DNA of 64,000 nucleotides from contig JBEKKS010000004.1 in NCBI GenBank assembly GCA_050010595.1, positions 1-64,000 of the forward strand, given 5' to 3'. The notes beneath the pieces are model-generated. The model was not told the DNA's origin. It worked only from the letters and a program-made list of their open reading frames with translations, and searched no databases. Each line of letters opens with the position of its first letter. Position 1 is the first letter of the stretch. Shown here piece after piece: positions 26,061-34,285 of the stretch. This stretch comes from Palsa-513 sp050010595. GTDB taxonomy: Bacteria > Actinomycetota > Thermoleophilia > Solirubrobacterales > Solirubrobacteraceae. The position numbers were made by a program, and so were the translations under genes.

Positions 26061-26873
26061 GTGGCGCTTGAGACTGTGACGCTCGTGAATGGGGCGGAGA
26101 TGCCGCGTTTGGGGCTGGGGGTTTGGCAGACGGCTTCGGGGGCAGAGTGCGAGCGAGCGGTGGGGTGGGCGCTTGAGGCTGGGTATCGGCATATCGATAC
26201 GGCGCAGGCTTATGGGAATGAGGAGAGCGTCGGGCGCGCGCTTGCGGCCAGTGGCGTGGCGCGCGAGGACGTCTTCATTACGACCAAGTTCCATCCGGTG
26301 CACCGAGACCCGGTGGGTGAGGCGCAGCGCAGCCTCGAGCGTCTCGGCGTGGAGCAGGTTGACCTCTACATCATCCATTGGCCGGCGGGTGGGCCGACGT
26401 GGGCTTGGCCGGGGATGGAGGAGGCGCAGCGGGGCGGCTACGCGCGATCGATCGGCGTGTCGAACTTCTCGGTCAGCGAGCTGGACGAGCTCGCGGGCGT
26501 CGCGCAGGTCGTACCGGTCTGTAACCAGGTCCAGTTCAGCGCGTTCGAGTACCGTCGAGCGCTCGCGCAGGCTTGCGCTGATCGGGGAATCGCGGTCGTC
26601 GCCTATAGCCCGCTCGGGACCGGCCGGCACCTCGAGAGCCAGGTGGTGCGCGAGCTGGCCGAGGGTGTTGGACGCACACCCGCACAGGTGCTGCTGCGCT
26701 GGTGCCTGCAGCGTGACACCGTGGTCATCCCGAAATCGGTCCATCGCGAGAGGATCGAGGAGAACGCGGCGATCTTCGACTTCGAGCTAGGCGACGAGCA
26801 GATGGCAGCGCTTGACAAGCTCGACACGACCGGCGGGACCGCCGAGGCGCGCGCCAGCAAGTGGTGGCGCTAG
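26061..26873 (+). CDS. aldo/keto reductase
   Basis: 270 residues from GTG 26061, where the family normally begins ('VTLVNGAEMPRLGLGVWQ'). Catalytic tetrad visible: Asp and Tyr in 'HIDTAQAYGNE', Lys in 'FITTKFHP', His in 'DLYIIHWP'. The NADPH site is near 'VIPKSVHRERIEENAAIFDF'. AKR5-like enzymes reduce aldehydes and ketones. Its stop lies within 4 bases of the convergent ABC permease stop. Confidence 0.92.
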   Translation: MALETVTLVNGAEMPRLGLGVWQTASGAECERAVGWALEAGYRHIDTAQAYGNEESVGRALAASGVAREDVFITTKFHPVHRDPVGEAQRSLERLGVEQVDLYIIHWPAGGPTWAWPGMEEAQRGGYARSIGVSNFSVSELDELAGVAQVVPVCNQVQFSAFEYRRALAQACADRGIAVVAYSPLGTGRHLESQVVRELAEGVGRTPAQVLLRWCLQRDTVVIPKSVHRERIEENAAIFDFELGDEQMAALDKLDTTGGTAEARASKWWR

Positions 26874-27613
26874 CTGACGCGCTTCGTGTCGCGGCGAAAG
26901 GCGTAGGCGGCACCGAGCGTCAGCAGGACGGACCAGGCCGCGACCGTCAGCCAGGCGCGCAAGGGCCAGCCTTCGCCGGTCAGCGCCACGTGGCCGGCCT
27001 GGACGAGCCAGTAGGACGGCAGTAGGCGGCCCAACTCGAAGACGAAGCCGCTGTGGCCGAGCGGGAACCAGGTGCCGCCAAGGAAGGCCAGCAGCGAGGC
27101 GCCACCGCCGGTCGCGGGACCGATCGAGTCGACGTTGAGGAGGTGGCCGAGCATGACGCCAAGGGCGGCAAACGGCGCCAGCGCGACGAGGATCAGGCCG
27201 ACCATCTCGAGCCAGCGACCCAGCGGAAGACTCACGCCCAGCGACGCGCCGGCGAGGCACAGCGCCGCGATCGTCAGGCAAGCCATCATGTAGGCGGCCA
27301 GGAGCTTGGCGCGGAAGTAGTCGCGCGTCTTCAGCGGCGTGATCCGCAGCTGCCGCGTCCAGCCGATCTGGCGCTCGGCGGCGATCCGCGTTCCCGTCGA
27401 GATCATCGCGATCATCGTGCCGAGCGACGTGAGACCGACCATGTAGTAGAGCGGGAACGAGATTCCGCTGTTATCGAAGTCGGGCACGTTGCGATTGGGC
27501 GCGGCGATCACGAAGTAGAGAACGAGCGGGAACCCGAGCGAAAAGAAGAAGAAGCGGCGGTTTCGCAGCGCGCGAACCAGCTCGTAGCGGGTGTAGAGGA
27601 GTCCAGTCATCAC
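26870..27613 (-). CDS. ABC-2 exporter permease
   Basis: 247 residues, six helices, with 'YTRYELVRALRNRRFFFFSL' at the N-terminus and 'LLAFLGGTWFPLGHSG' near the end, the ABC-2 pattern of YadH/DrrB-type exporters. ATG 27613 overlaps the ATPase stop by 4 bases. Pairs with the preceding ATPase; substrate unknown. Confidence 0.9.
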   Translation of the reverse strand: MMTGLLYTRYELVRALRNRRFFFFSLGFPLVLYFVIAAPNRNVPDFDNSGISFPLYYMVGLTSLGTMIAMISTGTRIAAERQIGWTRQLRITPLKTRDYFRAKLLAAYMMACLTIAALCLAGASLGVSLPLGRWLEMVGLILVALAPFAALGVMLGHLLNVDSIGPATGGGASLLAFLGGTWFPLGHSGFVFELGRLLPSYWLVQAGHVALTGEGWPLRAWLTVAAWSVLLTLGAAYAFRRDTKRVS

Positions 27614-28530
27614 CGCTCCGAGCCGTCATCAGCGGTCAGCGCAAGGAATGCATCCTCGAGCCCGGCACCCGTTATCTCGATATCGCGCGCCGCCGGGAAG
27701 CGCTCGAGCAGCGCACGAATCGTCTGGTCGGAGTCCGTGCAGCTGAGCTTCACCGAGTCGCCGCGGCGCTCCGCGCTCGCAACTCCTGGCAGGTCGTCGA
27801 GGACGGCGTGCTCGGCGTCCGGAAGCGTCGCGCGGATCGTGCGCGTCCCGATCTGCGCCTTGATTGCTGTCGGCGGCCCGTCGGCGACAACGCGGCCTTG
27901 GGCCATCAAGACGACGCGGTCGGCGTTCTGGTCTGCCTCCTCGAGGTAGTGAGTGGCGAAAAGGACCGTCTTGCCGCGTCCCGCGAAGGCGTGCATCGCA
28001 TCCCAGAACCCGCGCCGGGACTCGACATCCATCGCCACCGTTGGCTCGTCGAGGACGAGCAGGTCGGGATTGCTGACGAGTGCCATGGCGAAGCGAACGC
28101 GCTGTGTCTCGCCACCTGAGAGCTTCTGCGTGCGCCGTGGCGCGATTCGCTCGAGACCTGTCTGGGCGAGCACCTCGTCGACTGACAGCGGCGCCGGATA
28201 CATGCCCGCCATCATCGTCAGAAGCTCACGCACCGAGAGGTACTGGATCAGCGCGCCGCTCTGCAGCATCGCCCCGACAAGACCCGCGTCGACCGCGTCG
28301 CGGGGCATGCGATCGAAGAGCGTGACGCTGCCTGAGTCGGGCGACTGGAGCCCGAGCAGCATGTCGATCGTCGTAGACTTGCCGGCGCCGTTGGGACCGA
28401 GGAGGGCGACCGTTTCGCCGCGCGCGATCTCGACGTCGATGCCGCGAACCGCGTGGACCGGTCCCTCCGGGCTGCGGAAAGACTTCTCGAGGCCGCTCAG
28501 CCGGACCCCCGATCCGTGTGCCACGTCCAC
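27610..28530 (-). CDS. ABC-2 exporter ATPase (DrrA-like)
   Basis: 306 residues. Walker A GPNGAGKST, Q-loop-equivalent 'GAMLQSGALIQYL', signature LSGGETQ, Walker B 'DLLVLDEPTVAMD', H-loop 'FATHYLEEADQNADR'. The C-terminal extension 'TIRALLERFPAARDIEITGA' is the DrrA-type regulatory domain. Likely exports a lipid-like or antibiotic compound with the following permease. Confidence 0.92.
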   Translation of the reverse strand: MDVAHGSGVRLSGLEKSFRSPEGPVHAVRGIDVEIARGETVALLGPNGAGKSTTIDMLLGLQSPDSGSVTLFDRMPRDAVDAGLVGAMLQSGALIQYLSVRELLTMMAGMYPAPLSVDEVLAQTGLERIAPRRTQKLSGGETQRVRFAMALVSNPDLLVLDEPTVAMDVESRRGFWDAMHAFAGRGKTVLFATHYLEEADQNADRVVLMAQGRVVADGPPTAIKAQIGTRTIRATLPDAEHAVLDDLPGVASAERRGDSVKLSCTDSDQTIRALLERFPAARDIEITGAGLEDAFLALTADDGSER

Positions 28531-28594
28531 GCCCGGAGCTTACCGTCGCCACCGCTCTCAGCAAACGCACAGGGTCGCGCGTAATGATCCGCAC

Positions 28595-29305
28595 ATGAGA
28601 CAACCAGAGCAAGACGGCGAGCAGCTGCGGGTGCTCGTCGTTGACGACGAGCCGAACATCGTCGACGTGATCTCGATGGCGCTGCGCTTCGAGGGCTTCG
28701 AGGTCGAGTCGGCCGCCACCGGCGCTGAAGCCATCGCGGCGGTTGCAGCACACACGCCCGACGTGATGGTGCTTGACGTGATGCTGCCCGACTTCGACGG
28801 CTTCGAGGTCGCACGCCGTCTCGCGGGAGCGCGCGCCGGCGTGCCGATCATCTTCCTGACAGCACGGGACGCAACCGAGGACGTCGTTCACGGCCTGACG
28901 GTCGGTGGCGACGACTACGTGACGAAGCCGTTCAGCCTCGAGGAGCTCGTCGCGCGGATCCGGACCGTGCTGCGGCGCAGCGGAGCACAGGAGCCGGACT
29001 CCTCGAAGCTCACGTTCGCCGACCTCGAGCTCGACGAGGACACGCGCGAGGTCGCCCGCAGCGGCCGACCGATCGAGCTGACCGCAACCGAGTTCAGGCT
29101 GCTGCGCTACCTGATGCTCAACCCAAGGCGTGTGCTCACGCGCGCGCAACTGCTCGACCACGTCTGGCAGTACGACTTCGGCGGCGACGCGCGCGTGCTC
29201 GAGACCTACATCAGCTACCTGCGCAAGAAGATCGACGTCGAGCAGCCACAGCTGATCCACACGGTGCGCGGCGTCGGCTACGCGCTGCGCCTGCCGCGCG
29301 GTTGA
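28595..29305 (+). CDS. OmpR-family response regulator
   Basis: 236 residues. Receiver domain: acidic pair 'VVDDEPN', phospho-acceptor Asp61 in 'VLDVMLPDFDG', Lys109 in 'YVTKPFS'. C-terminal OmpR winged helix: 'IELTATEFRLLRYLMLNPRR' and 'VLETYISYLRKKID', ending 'IHTVRGVGYALR'. Resembles MprA/TcrA-type regulators. Stop overlaps the start of the sensor kinase (TGATG), so the pair is one operon. Confidence 0.93.
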   Translation: MRQPEQDGEQLRVLVVDDEPNIVDVISMALRFEGFEVESAATGAEAIAAVAAHTPDVMVLDVMLPDFDGFEVARRLAGARAGVPIIFLTARDATEDVVHGLTVGGDDYVTKPFSLEELVARIRTVLRRSGAQEPDSSKLTFADLELDEDTREVARSGRPIELTATEFRLLRYLMLNPRRVLTRAQLLDHVWQYDFGGDARVLETYISYLRKKIDVEQPQLIHTVRGVGYALRLPRG

Positions 29306-30807
29306 TGCGCTGGGCAAAGCTCGAGTCACTGCGTGCCCGCCTACTCGTCGGACTCGTCGTGCTGGCCGCGATCGGGCTCGTGATCGCCGGCTACGTCACC
29401 TACCGTGAGGAGCGCTCGTTTCTGCTTGGTCAGGTCAACACGGAGGTTCTCGCTTCGTTCAACACGATCGAAGATCAGGTGGACTACCAGAACGGCCTCG
29501 GGCACATGGGGGAGCCACAAGGCACGTTCCCAGCGAGTGGGGACGATGACGGTGGCGCTCCCCCCGGCGGCGCCCAAGGCCCGCCGGACGAGCACCAGAT
29601 CGATCCAGCCGGGACGTTCGGCGAGCACCTCGACCGCTCTGGCAAGCGAGCCGGCACGCCCGTCGCCGCCAACTTCGCGGCGCAGTACCCGCCGAAGCTA
29701 CCGGCCGACATCGCGCGTTACGTCAGCTCGCCGGCGCATCCAAGGCTCTTCACGGTGCGGGCGCAGGGCGACTCCAGCCAGTCCTATCGCGTCCTCGTGC
29801 GCCACTCCGACATCGGCTACGGGCTGACCGTCGTCGGTGTCTCTTTCGCGAGCACCGACGCGACGCTCGCTCGCCTGAAGACGGTCGAGGCGATCGCGAT
29901 CGCATCCGTGCTCGCGGCGCTTGCAATCCTCGCTTGGGTCGTGATCAAGCTTGGCCTGCGCCCGCTGGACAGGATCGGAGCGACTGCGGGCAAGATCGCC
30001 GCCGGCGATCTCTCGCGCCGCGTCAGCCCGGCCGATCAGCGAACCGAGGTCGGGCGCCTCGGCCTTGCGCTCAACGCGATGCTCGGCCAAATCGAGCAAG
30101 CATTCGGCAAGCAACAGGAAAGCGAGGAGCACCTGCGGCGGTTCCTCGCCGACGCCTCACACGAGTTGCGCACGCCGCTCACCTCGATCCGCGGCTACGC
30201 CGAGCTATTCCGGCGCGGCGCGGCCGACAGCCCCGAGGACACGGCGAAGGCTATGGAGCGGATCGAGCAGGAAGCCGCGCGGATGGGCATCCTGGTCGAG
30301 CAGCTGCTCGCGCTCGCGCGACTTGACGAGATGCCGCGCAGCGTACGCGAGCCCGTCGATCTCGCACCGCTCGTGCGCGATGCCGCCAGCGATCTGCGAG
30401 CGGTAGCGCCGGAGCGCGAGGTCAGCGTGAAAGTGACGCCCGCGCGCGGACGCCACGGTGTCAGCGGCGACCCCGACGGCCTGCGCCAGGTGCTCGCCAA
30501 CCTGACCACGAATGCGATCAAGCACACGCCCGCCGGGACGCCAATCGAGCTGACGCTCGCGCGCCGTGACGGCTACGAGCGGATCGAGGTGCGCGACCAC
30601 GGGCCCGGCCTGCCCGACGACGCGCAGGACGCCGTGTTCGAGCGCTTCTGGCGCGCGGAGGGCGGACGCGAGCGCGGCAAGGCCGGCGCCGGGCTCGGCC
30701 TCGCGATCGTGGCCGAGATCGTCGATGCGCACGGCGGACGCGTCAGCGCGCGCAACGCCACCGAGGGCGGCGCGAGCTTCGTGATCGAGCTGCCGGAGCA
30801 CCGCTGA
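29305..30807 (+). CDS. sensor histidine kinase
   Basis: 500 residues from ATG 29305 (TTG 29302 also possible). Membrane helix 1 (about 12-32), an outside sensor loop (33-195) with a Gly/Pro/Asp-rich stretch, helix 2 (about 195-215), HAMP, then HisKA with His286 in 'ADASHELRTPLTSIRGYAE', and an ATPase with 'NLTTNAIKHTP', 'VRDHGPGLP', 'FERFWRAE' and 'GAGLGLAIVAEIV'. Phosphorylates the preceding response regulator. Signal unknown. Confidence 0.93.
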   Translation: MRWAKLESLRARLLVGLVVLAAIGLVIAGYVTYREERSFLLGQVNTEVLASFNTIEDQVDYQNGLGHMGEPQGTFPASGDDDGGAPPGGAQGPPDEHQIDPAGTFGEHLDRSGKRAGTPVAANFAAQYPPKLPADIARYVSSPAHPRLFTVRAQGDSSQSYRVLVRHSDIGYGLTVVGVSFASTDATLARLKTVEAIAIASVLAALAILAWVVIKLGLRPLDRIGATAGKIAAGDLSRRVSPADQRTEVGRLGLALNAMLGQIEQAFGKQQESEEHLRRFLADASHELRTPLTSIRGYAELFRRGAADSPEDTAKAMERIEQEAARMGILVEQLLALARLDEMPRSVREPVDLAPLVRDAASDLRAVAPEREVSVKVTPARGRHGVSGDPDGLRQVLANLTTNAIKHTPAGTPIELTLARRDGYERIEVRDHGPGLPDDAQDAVFERFWRAEGGRERGKAGAGLGLAIVAEIVDAHGGRVSARNATEGGASFVIELPEHR

Positions 30808-31027
30808 CGCGCGGGCGCCTCGCGGGACTGTCTCCTCGAGCCCGATGAGCGGGAAGTCGGTTGCCGGCGCCGGGCGGCCGAGCACTTCCGGCCTGTAGGC
30901 CTTGGCACTGCGAATCGGCTCTGCGCGCCCGCGGCGATCGTCGCGGCTAGCAACAAAACGGTCGGGCGATCCATCGGTGACCTCGTCGGGGTAACGGTTC
31001 ACCCCGTTCATGCCCGCTGGCCGGAAT

Positions 31028-32290
31028 CTAGCTCTCGGCGGCGGCGCGGAGCTCACGCGGCGCGCCGTAGGCCCCAAGACACTCGGGTAGCACGACCGAG
31101 CCGTCCTCGCGCTGACCGTTCTCGAGCAGCGCGACGATCGTGCGCCCGACAGCGATCGCGGTCCCGTTGAGCGTGTGCGCGGTGACCGGCCGGCCGCCAC
31201 CCTCGCCGCGCACGCGGATCTCGAGCCGGCGCGCCTGGAAGTCGGTCGTGTTCGAGGTCGATGTCAGCTCGAGGTAGCGCTGCTGGGAGGGCAGCCAGGC
31301 CTCGCAGTCGTACTTCTTCGCCGCCGATGCGCCGAGGTCGTCGACCGCGATGTTCAGCACGCGGTAGGGCAGCTCGAGCGCGCCGAGCAGCGACTCCTCG
31401 ATCGACAGCAGGCGCTCGTGCTCGGCGGCGCTCTCCTGCGCAGTCGTGAAAGTGAACATCTCGAGCTTGTCGAACTGGTGCACGCGGATGATCCCGCGCG
31501 TGTCCTTGCCGGCAGCACCGGCCTCGCGCCGGAAGCACGAGGAGAAGCCCGCGTAGCGGCGCGGCAGCTCGCCGGCAGCGATGATCTCGCCCGCGTGCAG
31601 CGAGGCTAGCGCGACCTCGGAGGTTCCGACCAGGTAGAGCTCCTCCCCCGGGATCTCGTAGATCTGCTGCTCGGCGTCAGGGAAGTAGCCCGTCCCGAAG
31701 AGCGCCTGCTCGCGCACGAGCACCGGCGGGATCACCGGCTCGAAACCTTCCGCGATCAGGCGATCGAGCCCCCAGCGAACAAGCGCCAGCTCGAGCAACA
31801 CGAGATCGCCGCGCAGGTACGCAAAGCGCGCCCCCGACAGGCGCGCGCCGGCCTCCATGTCGATCAGCCGTCCCGCAAGCTCGAGATGGTCGCGAAAGCC
31901 CTCCCCCAGGCGCGGCTCCCCCACCTCGCGCACGACCGTATCCTGCGGCGGCGCATCATCGGCTGGCAGATTCGGTAGTCGCGCGAGCGCATCCCGCAGC
32001 GCCCCGTCGACCTCGGCGAGCTCCGCGTCGAGCGCCTTCTCGTGCTGACCGAGCTCGCGCATTCGCGTGATCGCCTCGCCGACATCGGCACCGCTGCGCT
32101 TGGCCGCCGCGATCTCCTCCGAGGCGGCGTTCTTCGCGCCGCGCAGCGCCTCGAGCTGCGGCAGCACGCGGCGGCGGCGCAGGTCGAGCTCGATGACCGC
32201 ATCGAGCGCTTCCGACAGCCCACTCTCGCGCCGCGCAAGCGCCGCGCGCACGGCTTCCGGCTGCTCGCGGATCAGGCCTAGATCGAGAAC
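31028..32290 (-). CDS. serS: seryl-tRNA synthetase
   Basis: Charges tRNA-Ser with serine. N-terminal coiled-coil arm (about the first 110 residues), then the class II core: motif 2 'FRREAGAAGKDTRGIIRVHQ' followed by 'FDKLEMF', and motif 3 'NGTAIAVGRTIVALLENGQ'. The conserved N-terminus 'LDLGLIREQPEAVRAAL' is encoded from 32287 on. The codon in the Met position is GTT (32288-32290), and an in-frame TAG (the cytochrome c stop) lies 9 bases before it. The first ordinary start is GTG 32251, which would remove the conserved beginning; CTG 32275 is another choice. The feature is drawn from the conserved N-terminus. Confidence 0.93.
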   Translation of the reverse strand, partial: VLDLGLIREQPEAVRAALARRESGLSEALDAVIELDLRRRRVLPQLEALRGAKNAASEEIAAAKRSGADVGEAITRMRELGQHEKALDAELAEVDGALRDALARLPNLPADDAPPQDTVVREVGEPRLGEGFRDHLELAGRLIDMEAGARLSGARFAYLRGDLVLLELALVRWGLDRLIAEGFEPVIPPVLVREQALFGTGYFPDAEQQIYEIPGEELYLVGTSEVALASLHAGEIIAAGELPRRYAGFSSCFRREAGAAGKDTRGIIRVHQFDKLEMFTFTTAQESAAEHERLLSIEESLLGALELPYRVLNIAVDDLGASAAKKYDCEAWLPSQQRYLELTSTSNTTDFQARRLEIRVRGEGGGRPVTAHTLNGTAIAVGRTIVALLENGQREDGSVVLPECLGAYGAPRELRAAAES

Positions 32291-32299
32291 CGGCCCAGC

Positions 32300-32719
32300 C
32301 TACTGATTGCCCGAAGACCCCGCGAGCGTCAGGCTCTTCGGCGCCTCATAGCCCGCATAGTGGGCGAGGAACTGCGCCACCTGCTGCGCCTGCGGGCCGA
32401 CGACGATGTTCTCGGGCATGATCTGTCCGGTAAAGCCGCCGTTCTCGATCGCGTAGAGGACGTTCTGGACGGTCTCCTTGCGGAAGTCGAAGTTCGGGGC
32501 GTTGGTCCGCAGACGGTTCTGGACCGAGGTCGCCGAGCCCTCGGCGCCGACCAGCGTCATCGTGTGGCAACCCGAGCAATGGTCGAGGAAGATGACAGCC
32601 CCGGCGTGGTAGGGGCTCGACTTCGCGACATCGACGCCTTGCGATCCGCAGGCGCTGATCGCGACCGCGGCCACGCATGCAGCGGCGGCGCTAGCAGCGA
32701 TCTTCCCGGCACGGCTCAT
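32300..32719 (-). CDS. lipoprotein cytochrome c
   Basis: 139 residues from ATG 32719. Lipoprotein signal with lipobox 'AISAC' (Cys24), heme-binding CSGCH at 48-52, and axial Met101 in 'GQIMPEN'. Single-heme class I cytochrome held at the outer face of the membrane. It should carry electrons between the respiratory complexes. A longer frame to 32818 overlaps the divergent gene and is not used. Its stop codon is in frame with serS and only 9 bases from the conserved serS N-terminus. Confidence 0.85.
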   Translation of the reverse strand: MSRAGKIAASAAAACVAAVAISACGSQGVDVAKSSPYHAGAVIFLDHCSGCHTMTLVGAEGSATSVQNRLRTNAPNFDFRKETVQNVLYAIENGGFTGQIMPENIVVGPQAQQVAQFLAHYAGYEAPKSLTLAGSSGNQ

Positions 32720-32753
32720 GCGGTCGGAGATGATACGGATAATGCCTGAGGCA

Positions 32754-33110
32754 ATGCCGCGACTGGTCGTCCTCCTGCTCGCGGTCGTGCTCGCAGGGTG
32801 CGGCGAGGCGACCGCCACCTACCACACGAGCGTTATGCGGCTGGACGTCGGGGAGTACGTGATCACGCCCGAGAGCGTGCAGATGGAAGCCGGGACTGTG
32901 GAGATCCGTGCGACCAACGACGGCGTCCTCGTGCACGAGATCGCGGTCGCGAACGGCGACGGCAAGATCCTCGGTCAGACCGGCGCGATCTTCCCCGGAC
33001 AGACCGTCACGACCGCGCCGTTCACGCTCGCGCCCGGCAGCTACCGCGTCTACGACCCGGGCGCGAACTACGCCGATCTAGGCGCGTACGGGTCGCTGCG
33101 AGTCTCGTGA
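32754..33110 (+). CDS. cupredoxin-like lipoprotein lacking the usual copper ligands
   Basis: 118 residues from ATG 32754. Signal with lipobox 'LAGC'. The rest is a beta-sandwich with 'GTVEIRATNDGVLVHEIAVA' (first His ligand kept) and 'APGSYRVYDPGANYADLGAY'. In copper proteins that last segment would carry Cys-x(n)-His-x(n)-Met; here Tyr, Asp and Asn stand there, so copper binding is doubtful. Divergent from the cytochrome c lipoprotein, 34 bases apart. Confidence 0.7.
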   Translation: MPRLVVLLLAVVLAGCGEATATYHTSVMRLDVGEYVITPESVQMEAGTVEIRATNDGVLVHEIAVANGDGKILGQTGAIFPGQTVTTAPFTLAPGSYRVYDPGANYADLGAYGSLRVS

Positions 33111-33396
33111 TCGGGCGCCTGTGGCGGGCATCGCGGCGGCGACTCCGGCTGCGCGTGCATGGTCCGCACCGCATCCGGGTGATGGCGGAGATGCGGCGCG
33201 AGTGCGTGTTCTTCACGGCGCGGCCCTTTCGCCACACGCTCGAGGCGAGCACGAGCCGTTGCTCCAGGACGACTTGCCGCGGTTTCACGCGGAGATCGCG
33301 CGGCGGGCGGGCCGGATCGTCGACCTCGCGAGCGGCGAGGAAGTCACGCTCGAGGGGCTTGGCGCGCAACCCACCGACCTGCTGATCCTGCCCTAA
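33107..33396 (+). pseudogene. short unknown gene, apparently frameshifted
   Basis: GTG 33107 overlaps the stop of the cupredoxin gene (GTGA). Up to about 33240 the frame from 33107 has very high GC3 ('MAEMRRECVFFTARPFRHTL'). After that the coding signal moves to the frame ending at 33396 ('LLQDDLPRFHAEIARRAGRI' then 'VDLASGEEVTLEGL'). A single-base indel near 33240 would join them into one protein of about 95 residues. The alternative is a 91-residue gene starting GTG 33121. No family recognised. Confidence 0.4.
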
Positions 33397-33842
33397 TACG
33401 TGCCCCACGCCCGCAGGGCGAGGAAACAGACCGTGACGGCGGCGAGCGCCATGACGACCATCTCGCGGCGGAGGATCGCGAGCACGATCTCGCGCTGGCT
33501 ATCGGGCGGTAGCTGGCCGACGGCCTGGGCGTCGAGGATGTCGCGCGAGGTGAGGACGTTGTCAGCGGCGAGCACGCGCATCTGCTCGGCAACGAAGCCG
33601 ATCGCGATCGGCAGCAGCGCGTACAGGTAGAAGAGGCTGCTCGAGGGCTTGTCGTGGCTGAGGTAGAGGATTCCTGCGAGCGCGGCGTAGGCGATGGCGA
33701 GTGCTTGACCGAACCGTGCGAGCAGCCAGAAGGCGCGGCTCGCCTGCGCGCGATACCACTGCAGGAGGCCGAATAGGCCCGCGACGCCATTGCACGCAGC
33801 GACGGCAAGTGCGGCATCCAAGGCGATCGTGCGGTGGTTCAC
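33393..33842 (-). CDS. membrane protein, 149 residues, divergent from nuoA
   Basis: GTG 33842 preferred (GGAG a few bases upstream); GTG 33890 is also in frame. Four helices: 'ALDAALAVAACNGVAGLFGL', 'FWLLARFGQALAIAYAALAG', 'LFYLYALLPIAIGFVAEQM', and a C-terminal 'REMVVMALAAVTVCFLALR'. Loop 'ADNVLTSRDILDAQAVGQLP'. Unknown family. It is transcribed away from the nuo operon. Confidence 0.65.
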   Translation of the reverse strand: MNHRTIALDAALAVAACNGVAGLFGLLQWYRAQASRAFWLLARFGQALAIAYAALAGILYLSHDKPSSSLFYLYALLPIAIGFVAEQMRVLAADNVLTSRDILDAQAVGQLPPDSQREIVLAILRREMVVMALAAVTVCFLALRAWGTY

Positions 33843-33893
33843 GAGGCGCTCCGTTCGGGTCGGATCGTGGGGTTTGCCACTAAGTAACACTCC

Positions 33894-33922
33894 GTCACAA
33901 GGTCACTGGGGAGTGATATAAC
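33894..33922 (+). promoter_or_regulatory. nuo operon promoter (leaderless?)
   Basis: -35-like GTCACA (33894-33899), 17-base spacer, -10 TATAAC (33917-33922). The expected transcription start is at or next to the nuoA GTG at 33929, which has no Shine-Dalgarno. This suggests a leaderless nuo mRNA. Confidence 0.5.
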
Positions 33923-33928
33923 GCGCTG

Positions 33929-34285
33929 GTGCTCCGTAGTTACCTGCCCGCGATCGTGTTTCTCGCGCTCGGGGGGATAGTTGGTGGCGCCTTCGCCTAC
34001 CTGAACACGGTTATCGGCCCCAAGCGCAAGATCGCCTCCAAGACGCAACCCTACGAATGCGGGCTGCCGTCCGAGGTCAAATACGGCTTCCGCTTCGGGA
34101 TCAGCTTCTACCTGATCGCGATGCTCTTCATCCTGTTCGATATCGAGACGATCTTCCTATACCCGATTGCCGCCGAGCTGCGCGCGTTCGGCGCCTTCGC
34201 CCTATGGGAGGCGATCACGTTCGTAGTGCTGCTCTTCGTCGCGTTCGTATACGTCTGGCGACGGGGAGCGCTCGATTGGCGGTAA
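33929..34285 (+). CDS. nuoA: NADH-quinone oxidoreductase subunit A
   Basis: 118 residues, three membrane helices. 'QPYECGLPSEVKYGFRFGIS' carries the loop Cys of NuoA, and 'FILFDIETIFLYP' is the second-helix signature with conserved acidic residues. Membrane-arm subunit near the quinone site of complex I. First gene of nuoA-N; GTG start, no Shine-Dalgarno seen. Confidence 0.95.
   Translation: MLRSYLPAIVFLALGGIVGGAFAYLNTVIGPKRKIASKTQPYECGLPSEVKYGFRFGISFYLIAMLFILFDIETIFLYPIAAELRAFGAFALWEAITFVVLLFVAFVYVWRRGALDWR

Noticed and set aside
30808..31027. Possible minus-strand gene between serS and the sensor kinase (frame with LGRPAPATDFPLIGLEETVP)
   Set aside because: High GC3, but the frame runs on into the antisense of the kinase with no stop or recognisable family; left as unannotated intergenic DNA.
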